From contig DASYXI010000002.1 in NCBI GenBank assembly GCA_035934995.1, positions 51,728 through 115,727 of the forward strand: DNA of 64,000 nt, written 5' to 3'. Of the stretch, positions 58,494-64,000 are shown one piece after another (the stretch's first letter is position 1; each line of letters opens with the position of its first letter). The notes beneath the pieces were generated by a model. That model made no database searches. It saw nothing but the letters and a program-made list of their open reading frames with translations, and was not told where the DNA came from. Source of the DNA: REEB95 sp035934995 (GTDB lineage: Bacteria; Pseudomonadota; Alphaproteobacteria; ATCC43930; CGMCC-115725). The position numbers and the translations under genes are program-made.

Positions 58494-59120
58494 TCAGAGA
58501 TGCAAGCCGCTTGAACCCAAACCGTCGAGCACGAATTGAGCCGCGAGGGCCGCCAGAATGAGGCCCAGGACGCGGCTGATGACGTTGGCGCCGGAAATAC
58601 CAAGAAAGCGCGACAGGCGCGCGGCGAACAGCAACGTCACGAGCGTCAGGCCAAGCACCACGGCCAGCGCGGCGATCACCAGGGCCGCCGTCAACGGGCT
58701 GTCGGCGCGGCCGACCAAGAGCACCGCCGAGGTGAGGGCGCCCGGCCCCGCGAGCAGCGGAAACGCCAACGGAAATACCGCGACATCGTCGCGCCGCCGT
58801 GCTTCTTCGCGCTCAGGCGGCGTCGGCGCATGGATGCCGGAAGGCCGCGCGAAGGCCATGTCGATCGCCAGCAGGAACAAAAGGATGCCGCCTGCGATGT
58901 GAAAGGCGCCGAGCGAGATTCCGAGCGTCCGCAATAACGGTGCGCCGCCGAAGGCGAAGACCAGAAGCAAGGCCGCCGCGACCGCAACGCCACGTCGCGC
59001 GGCTTCACGCTGTTCTCGGCGGCTCCAATCGTGCGTCAGCGCCGCGAAGATCACGGCGGTGCCGATTGGATCGACGATCACGCCGAAGATGACGAAGCTG
59101 TCGACCAAGGTCCGGATCAC
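58494..59120 (-). CDS. MarC family integral membrane protein
   Basis: A 208-residue, six-helix MarC-family protein. The N-terminal FVIFGVIVDPIGTAVIFAAL and LALIDMAFARPSG-like segment (FLLAIDMAFARPSGIHA) match the family, as does PLAFPLLAGPGALTSAVLLV. MarC was once linked to antibiotic resistance; its function remains unclear. It starts with GTG at 59120. Confidence 0.9.
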   Translation of the reverse strand: MIRTLVDSFVIFGVIVDPIGTAVIFAALTHDWSRREQREAARRGVAVAAALLLVFAFGGAPLLRTLGISLGAFHIAGGILLFLLAIDMAFARPSGIHAPTPPEREEARRRDDVAVFPLAFPLLAGPGALTSAVLLVGRADSPLTAALVIAALAVVLGLTLVTLLFAARLSRFLGISGANVISRVLGLILAALAAQFVLDGLGSSGLHL

Positions 59121-59230
59121 GATCGCCTCACGGAAACAGGCCGCGCAATTGCTTGCCGGCGCGGACTTTTTCGACGCCCGGGCGGCACAGTATCGGAATT
59201 TGTATGACGAGAGCTAGGGCGCCGCGCGGC

Positions 59231-59923
59231 TCATTGAGCCCGCGTCGCGGTCCGACGCAGCGGTACCGCAGGCGAGATCAGCACGAGCTGGATTGGCGTC
59301 CCGTCTTCCCACACCTTGAAGGCGATCGGAACGTTGCGGGTGTCGAGCCAAACAATGCCGGGTTTTTCGCCATTGATGAGATACTGCCGGAGCGTTTGCG
59401 TTTTTCCGTCGAACGTCACCGGCGTTTCGTCGCCGCCGCTGATCCGGACATCCTCGATCCGGCCGCTCTTGGTGGACATCACGACGTGCGCACCGAGAAA
59501 GCTGGGCGACCATGGATTGGACGTGCGCACGTCAGCGGGCGCCAGTGTCGTGCCGTCGGGCGTCGTGATCACAAAACTATTGCCGTGTGCCTCGCCGGCG
59601 ACATCGACGCTCGTGCCGTTCGTCGTGGTGATGCCATTGAACGCCACCAGCCGGCCGTTGCGCCAGTCCTCGCTGCGTGTTGCGTCCTGACGATACATCG
59701 TAATGCCGAGTAGCCGCACCACGACGTGCAGCACGCTTTCAACGTGGGTGTGATTGCCCGACTGCTCGATGATATTCGTATATGTGCCGATGTGTCCGAA
59801 GGTCGGATGCTCGACTTCGTAGGTGTAGGTTTGCGTCTCGGCGCAAGCTGGCGTCACGAACGCGCACAGCGCGGACGTAAAAACCAGAGCGGCAGAGGCC
59901 GGCAGCGATTGCGCTCGTGCCAT
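59231..59923 (-). CDS. Secreted DUF6134/DUF3108-like protein
   Basis: A 230-residue exported protein. Signal peptide SLPASAALVFTSALCAFVTP, then TQTYTYEVEHPTFGHIGTYT and a beta-rich body with HVVVRLLGITMYRQDATRSE and INGEKPGIVWLDTRNVPIAF. The layout (a beta barrel-like fold reporting on unsaturated products) matches DUF6134/DUF3108 families. The start at 59923 gives MARAQSLPAS; an ATG at 59941 is also in frame. Function unknown. Confidence 0.72.
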   Translation of the reverse strand: MARAQSLPASAALVFTSALCAFVTPACAETQTYTYEVEHPTFGHIGTYTNIIEQSGNHTHVESVLHVVVRLLGITMYRQDATRSEDWRNGRLVAFNGITTTNGTSVDVAGEAHGNSFVITTPDGTTLAPADVRTSNPWSPSFLGAHVVMSTKSGRIEDVRISGGDETPVTFDGKTQTLRQYLINGEKPGIVWLDTRNVPIAFKVWEDGTPIQLVLISPAVPLRRTATRAQ

Positions 59924-59984
59924 AACCCGTACGATATGCACGGATCATAAGCCGATGCCCCCGCCGCTGCCAGCGGTTCGCGCC

Positions 59985-60431
59985 TTATTGTCGCGAAATC
60001 TGTCCCGTGTCCGGATTGATCACAACTCGGAACTGTTGGCCGTTGTCGGTGACCAGCGCCGTGTAGGCGTTCCCGCTCGGTCCGAAGTTGCTGAACGACG
60101 CATAGCCCTGCGCTTCGAGGACGTTGAGCGCGGCCGTCGCGCGGCCGCTTTCCGGGCTGTCGAGGTCGGGAACCGCGGGCGCGTTCGAGGCCGGCAGCGC
60201 CGCCTGGCTGGACGGTGTACCGGCGGCGGACGACCCACCCAACGCGTGCGGCGGTGCGCCGAGTTTCGCGCCGGTCGCCGCTGTTGGCGCAGGCATCGCG
60301 GTGGCCGGCGCCGGCGCGGTGCCCTGACCGGGTGCGCCGTAAGGCGACGGCTTGGCGTTCGGCCAAGACTGCGCCTGCGCGGTGCTGGCCATGGCAAGGA
60401 TGGCAAACAGGACAAGAGCCGTGCGTTGCAT
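59985..60431 (-). CDS. Secreted protein with C-terminal PepSY-like domain
   Basis: A 148-residue protein starting MQRTALVLFAILAMASTAQA, a clear signal peptide. A Pro/Ala-rich linker of about 60 residues leads to a small domain (ATAALNVLEAQGYASFSNFG, then TALVTDNGQQFRVVINPDTG) that looks like a PepSY module. It is probably periplasmic. Function unknown. Confidence 0.72.
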   Translation of the reverse strand: MQRTALVLFAILAMASTAQAQSWPNAKPSPYGAPGQGTAPAPATAMPAPTAATGAKLGAPPHALGGSSAAGTPSSQAALPASNAPAVPDLDSPESGRATAALNVLEAQGYASFSNFGPSGNAYTALVTDNGQQFRVVINPDTGQISRQ

Positions 60432-60587
60432 GGAGGCCTCCGTGAGGGGCGGTTGGACACCGGCGGGCGGCCGGCCCATCGATTTGGGTCAAGTGACGCC
60501 CCTGAATTTGGCGGATTGAAGGCAGGCGCCGCGCCGTGATCGGCACTGGCGGGGTCCCTGGCCGGTTTCTATAGTTGGCCGCGACCC

Positions 60588-60968
60588 ATGGCCCGCAACA
60601 CCACTCGGCCGCAGCGACGGCATACAGGCAGCTTCGACGATTATTCGCATTTCTGGGCGCATTACCTGCGGGAGCATGGCCGCGCCGAAACCCGGCTTTG
60701 GCATTTTTTCGGCACCGGCGCGGCGATCGCTTGTCTCGCTGGCCTGCTCGTGAGCGGCAGCCTGTGGTTTCTCGCTGGCGCGGTGCTTGCTGGTTACGGC
60801 CCGGCGTGGGCCGCGCATGTGATCTTTGAACGCAACCGGCCGGCCACTTTTACGCATCCGCTGTGGTCATTGGTCAGCGATCTCCGCATGTTCGCCCTTT
60901 GGTTGACCGGCCAGCTTGACAGCGAATTGGCGCGCGCCGGCGTACCGGTTCGCCGCCGCAGGGGTTGA
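60588..60968 (+). CDS. Mpo1/DUF962 family membrane protein
   Basis: A 126-residue protein of the Mpo1-like/DUF962 family. DDYSHFWAHYLREHGRAETR and LWHFFGTG carry the conserved His residues; GYGPAWAAHVIFERNRPATF and THPLWSLVSDLRMF complete the signature, with two membrane helices between. Eukaryotic and some bacterial members are Fe-dependent dioxygenases acting on 2-hydroxy fatty acids. It lies 4 nt before rpiA, so the two are probably co-transcribed. Confidence 0.88.
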   Translation: MARNTTRPQRRHTGSFDDYSHFWAHYLREHGRAETRLWHFFGTGAAIACLAGLLVSGSLWFLAGAVLAGYGPAWAAHVIFERNRPATFTHPLWSLVSDLRMFALWLTGQLDSELARAGVPVRRRRG

Positions 60969-60972
60969 GCCC

Positions 60973-61671
60973 ATGCCGGAGTCGCAAGCGACGATCGACA
61001 GCCTCAAGCGCGTGGCAGCCGAACGTGCCGTCGCCATGATCACGGACGGCATGATCGTGGGGCTCGGCAGCGGCACAACGGCGGAATTCGCGCTGGCGGC
61101 GCTGGCGGTGCGGATCGCCGGCGGTCTCCGGATATCCGGCGTGCCGACGTCGGAGCGCACCGCCGATCTCGCGCGTCAGCACGGTGTGCCGTTGGTGTCA
61201 TTCGACGGCCGGCCGATCGATCTCGCGATCGACGGCGCGGACGAAATCGAACGCGACACGCTCAATCTCATCAAAGGTGGTGGCGGCAGCCTGGTACGCG
61301 AAAAACTGATCGCACGCGCCAGCCGCCGCTTCATCGTGATTGCTGATGAACGCAAGCTGGTTGATCGGCTCGGCGTTCACGGTCCGTTGCCGATCGCGTT
61401 GCTGCCGTTCACGCGGCAGCTTGCGTTGCGTGAGCTTGCCGCACTTGGCGCTCCGGGAACGATCCGCCAGGCCGGCGGCCGCGATGTCGTCACCGACGAC
61501 GGCCTGATTATCGCCGATTGTGTCTGTGGCGCGATCACGGACGCCCGGGCCCTGGCGACACGCATTGCGGCGATCCCCGGCGTCGTCGACAGCGGCCTAT
61601 TCCTTGGCTTGGCCGCCGCGGCGATCGTCGCCGGCCGGGCTGGCGTGCGTGTGCTCTCCCCCGGCGAATGA
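60973..61671 (+). CDS. rpiA: Ribose-5-phosphate isomerase A
   Basis: A 232-residue enzyme interconverting ribose-5-phosphate and ribulose-5-phosphate in the pentose phosphate pathway. Substrate-binding motifs are intact: IVGLGSGTTAEFAL, GVPTSERTADLARQHGVPLV, DLAIDGADEIERDTLNLIKG and GGGSLVREKLIARAS with the catalytic Glu/Lys, ending with VVDSGLFLGLAAAAIV. The length is typical. The ATG at 60973 lies just after the Mpo1-like stop. Confidence 0.96.
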   Translation: MPESQATIDSLKRVAAERAVAMITDGMIVGLGSGTTAEFALAALAVRIAGGLRISGVPTSERTADLARQHGVPLVSFDGRPIDLAIDGADEIERDTLNLIKGGGGSLVREKLIARASRRFIVIADERKLVDRLGVHGPLPIALLPFTRQLALRELAALGAPGTIRQAGGRDVVTDDGLIIADCVCGAITDARALATRIAAIPGVVDSGLFLGLAAAAIVAGRAGVRVLSPGE

Positions 61672-61734
61672 GTTGAACCATTTTATGGGCTGCGCCGTTT
61701 TTTCCGTAAGGCGCGAGTTTCTCAATGGTTCGAT

Positions 61735-62049
61735 ATGCTTGCCAATTGGATCGCATCACGGCCGATGTCGGAGCATCGGTCGACGGCCGCCGCCGTTGCT
61801 CCGGCGGACGGGTGCCTGTGGCAGCTCCATGGCGACCCCGGCCCAGCGGTTGAGCCGGACCCGATGCCGAAGGCGGCGTCCCGCGGCAAAAAGCGCTCGC
61901 ACTACGACAAGCGGCCGAACGCACCACCGCGGCATTACGACGTTGATCGGATCACGGGCACGCTGCGTCAGTTGTATGATCGCATTGCGGCCGAACCATT
62001 GCCGCGACGGCTCATCAGCCTGCTTAATCGCCTCAAGGTGCATCACTGA
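61735..62049 (+). CDS. NepR-like anti-sigma factor domain protein
   Basis: A 104-residue protein whose C-terminus (GTLRQLYDRIAAEPLPRRLI then SLLNRLKVHH) matches the NepR signature (LRxxYDxxxxEPxPxRxxxLLxxL). In alphaproteobacteria NepR inhibits EcfG, the general stress sigma factor. The N-terminal 45 residues are low-complexity, so the real start may be ATG 61864 (MPKAASRGKKRSHYDK). No ecfG or phyR is adjacent, which is atypical, so this may be a secondary NepR paralogue. Confidence 0.6.
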   Translation: MLANWIASRPMSEHRSTAAAVAPADGCLWQLHGDPGPAVEPDPMPKAASRGKKRSHYDKRPNAPPRHYDVDRITGTLRQLYDRIAAEPLPRRLISLLNRLKVHH

Positions 62050-62140
62050 AAGCGCGTTTTATTTTTCCGGCCCTCCGTACACGGTGGTTGCAGGCGTTTC
62101 ACTTGACACGCTCCGCCGCAACGGTTGACCGTTCCATCGC

Positions 62141-63958
62141 ATGACGCCGCCCGGCACGCCGACAGCACGGATCGAGGATTATGCGCTGATCGGCAACTGC
62201 GTCACTGCGGCGCTGGTTGGCCGGGACGGCTCGATCGATTGGCTGCCGTTGCCCCGCTTCGATTCGGCGGCGTGTTTCGCCGCCCTTCTGGGCTCGCACG
62301 CCAATGGCCGGTGGCTGATTGCGCCGGCGGAGCAGGTACGCAGGGTCGAGCGGCGCTATCGCGGCGATTCGATGGTGCTCGAGACTCGGTTCATCTGCGA
62401 TTCAGGCGCCGTCACGCTGATCGATTTCATGCCGAAAGCGCGGCAGGGCATTGTCGACGTCATGCGTATCGTCCGCGGCGAACGTGGCACCGTGCCGATG
62501 CGCTTCGAGGCGATCTTCCGTTTCGATTACGGCAGCGTCGTTCCGTGGGTGCGCCGGCGTGCGCATGGTTTGCGCGCGGTTGCTGGGCCGGATGCGGTCG
62601 TCCTGCGAACGGCGATCGCGCTCAAAGGGCGAGACAAGACGACGGTCGGTGAATTCAACATCCGCGCCGGCAAAACCGTGCCTTGCACGCTGAGCTGGTG
62701 TCGTTCGTACCTCGACGAGCCGCCGGCGCTCGATCCGGCCGCGGCGCTGGACGATACCGAGGCCTATTGGCATGAATGGAGCGCGCGCTGCGACCGCAAG
62801 GCCGGCGGTGAATGGCATGACGCGGTCATGCGCTCGCTGCTGACGCTCAAGGCACTGACGTACGAACCGACCGGCGGCATAGTCGCGGCGCCGACGACGT
62901 CCCTGCCCGAGAAACTTGGCGGCGAACGCAATTGGGATTACCGCTATTGCTGGCTGCGCGACGCGACCTTCACGCTGTTCGCCTTCATCCTGTCCGGCTA
63001 CATCGACGAGGCGAAAGCTTGGCGCGAGTGGCTGTTGCGCGCCGTGGCCGGCGCGCCCGCCGATATGCAGATCATGTACGGCATCGCCGGCGAACGGCGG
63101 CTTGACGAGTACGAGGTACCGTGGCTCGGCGGCTACGCCGGCAGCCGGCCGGTTCGCATCGGCAACGCCGCACATTTACAGCGCCAGATGGACATTTACG
63201 GCGAAGTTATGGACGCGTTCTATACGGCGCGCGCGCACGGCGCAGAGCCCGAAGACGATGGCGAGCGTATTCAACAGGCGCTGCTTGAATATCTCGAAGG
63301 CCATTGGCAAGAACCCGATTCCGGAATCTGGGAAGTGCGCACCGCGGAAAAGCGCACCACGCATTCCGCCGTCATGGCCTGGGTGGCGTTTGACCGCGCC
63401 GTGCGCTCGGCCGAGAAGTTCGGCCTCAAAGGACCAACCAAACGCTGGACCGCGGTGCGCGATCAGATCCACCGCGAGGTCTGCACGCAGGGGTTCGATT
63501 CCGAGCGCGGCGCCTTCGTGCAGCAGTTTGGTGGCAAGGCGCTCGATGCGGCGCTGCTGCGGATTCCGTTGGTCGGATTCCTGCCGCCCGACGATCCGCG
63601 TGTCGTCAAGACGATGGATGCGATCGCCGAGGAGTTGATGTTCGATGGGCTGGTGCGGCGGTATATCCCGGATCAGGCGCCTGACGGACTGGCCGGCGAC
63701 GAAGGCGCGTTTCTGATCTGCTCGTTCTGGCTTGCCGACAATTACGCGTTGGCGGGTCGGCGCCGCGAAGCCCGCGTAATGTTCGAGCGGTTGCTTGCAC
63801 TACGCAACGACGTCGGACTGCTTTCGGAACAATACGATCCCCGCGCCAAACGGATGCTTGGGAATTTTCCGCAGGCCTTTTCGCACGTCGGCCTGATCAA
63901 TACCGCGCACAATCTGAGTCTGCGCAAGGGACCTGCCGAACACCGTGCCGGCGGCTAA
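62141..63958 (+). CDS. Glycoside hydrolase family 15 protein (trehalase/glucoamylase-like)
   Basis: A 605-residue cytoplasmic GH15 enzyme. The N-terminal beta-sandwich starts IEDYALIGNCVTAALVGRDG and SIDWLPLPRFDSAACFAALL. The catalytic (alpha/alpha)6 barrel contains NWDYRYCWLRDATFTLFAFI and VPWLGGYAGSRPVRIGNAAH, with later acid residues in AGDEGAFLICSFWLADNYAL and GLLSEQYDPRAKRMLGNFPQ. This set is typical of bacterial GH15 proteins annotated as trehalase or glucan glucosidase. There is no signal peptide. The substrate cannot be decided. Confidence 0.93.
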   Translation: MTPPGTPTARIEDYALIGNCVTAALVGRDGSIDWLPLPRFDSAACFAALLGSHANGRWLIAPAEQVRRVERRYRGDSMVLETRFICDSGAVTLIDFMPKARQGIVDVMRIVRGERGTVPMRFEAIFRFDYGSVVPWVRRRAHGLRAVAGPDAVVLRTAIALKGRDKTTVGEFNIRAGKTVPCTLSWCRSYLDEPPALDPAAALDDTEAYWHEWSARCDRKAGGEWHDAVMRSLLTLKALTYEPTGGIVAAPTTSLPEKLGGERNWDYRYCWLRDATFTLFAFILSGYIDEAKAWREWLLRAVAGAPADMQIMYGIAGERRLDEYEVPWLGGYAGSRPVRIGNAAHLQRQMDIYGEVMDAFYTARAHGAEPEDDGERIQQALLEYLEGHWQEPDSGIWEVRTAEKRTTHSAVMAWVAFDRAVRSAEKFGLKGPTKRWTAVRDQIHREVCTQGFDSERGAFVQQFGGKALDAALLRIPLVGFLPPDDPRVVKTMDAIAEELMFDGLVRRYIPDQAPDGLAGDEGAFLICSFWLADNYALAGRRREARVMFERLLALRNDVGLLSEQYDPRAKRMLGNFPQAFSHVGLINTAHNLSLRKGPAEHRAGG

Positions 63959-64000
63959 CCCTTCCGGCTGGTCTTGCGGGATTTTTCGGCGCTGACCGCG
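63955..64000 (-). CDS. C-terminal end of a minus-strand gene (partial)
   Basis: The last visible codons on the minus strand read AVSAEKSRKTSRKG then TAG at 63955-63957, overlapping the GH15 stop by 3 nt. The basic Ser/Lys/Arg tail is a common C-terminus but only 15 codons are visible, so this is tentative. Confidence 0.3.
   Translation of the reverse strand, partial: AVSAEKSRKTSRKG

Overview
The window is GC-rich DNA that reads like an alphaproteobacterium of the Hyphomicrobiales (Xanthobacteraceae/Nitrobacteraceae-like). Support comes from the formate dehydrogenase cluster with its DUF3305, DUF3306, DUF4444 and DUF6352 satellites, the TPR-extended ECF sigma factor beside a DGPF/YCII protein, and a NepR-like anti-sigma protein. 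The organism is inferred from gene content only.

Layout. (A) 1 to about 18.0 kb is a fluoride-responsive block. Five clear fluoride (crcB-type) riboswitches and one degenerate copy lie between 6.87 and 17.21 kb. They control a hydrogenase-4-like membrane complex whose large subunit has lost all four NiFe cysteines (1-6753, minus strand), a metallophosphoesterase, a pair of MutS-like ATPases followed by an MFS permease, DUF190 proteins, an orphan 112-residue protein and a UspA-family protein. A histidine phosphatase and a secreted beta-propeller are interspersed. (B) 18.5-30.3 kb is a periplasmic formate dehydrogenase operon with maturation and accessory genes. (C) 30.3-34.0 kb carries a full enolase (fluoride's classical target), whose 3' end is duplicated as a pseudogene at 17.4-17.56 kb, and a secreted protein of unknown function. 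(D) 34.1-38.7 kb is a compact copper-handling operon: multicopper oxidase, DUF411, TlpA-type thioredoxin, CcdA and Met/Cys-rich small proteins. A 3' fragment of a tRNA-Ser gene at 39.42-39.49 kb looks like the right attachment scar of an integrated island. (E) 39.6-64.0 kb looks like ordinary chromosome: YCII plus ECF sigma, GST, an ABC solute-binding protein, nitroreductase, MetF-like protein, a TetR-controlled molybdenum hydroxylase with two MFS permeases, MarC, rpiA and a GH15 glycosidase.

How it works together. Region A is best read as a fluoride-stress regulon in which several separate transcription units each carry their own aptamer. Five of the units share a second layer: the aptamer's 3' strand can pair with a Shine-Dalgarno (or close a terminator) in front of a short leader ORF of 22-52 codons, and that ORF's stop overlaps or abuts the start of the functional gene. 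Fluoride would therefore switch on the leader, and the main gene would follow by translational coupling. Regions B and D are conventional respiratory and copper modules; whether they belong to the same mobile unit cannot be decided here. No crcB or CLC-F exporter is visible, so if this organism has one it lies outside the window.
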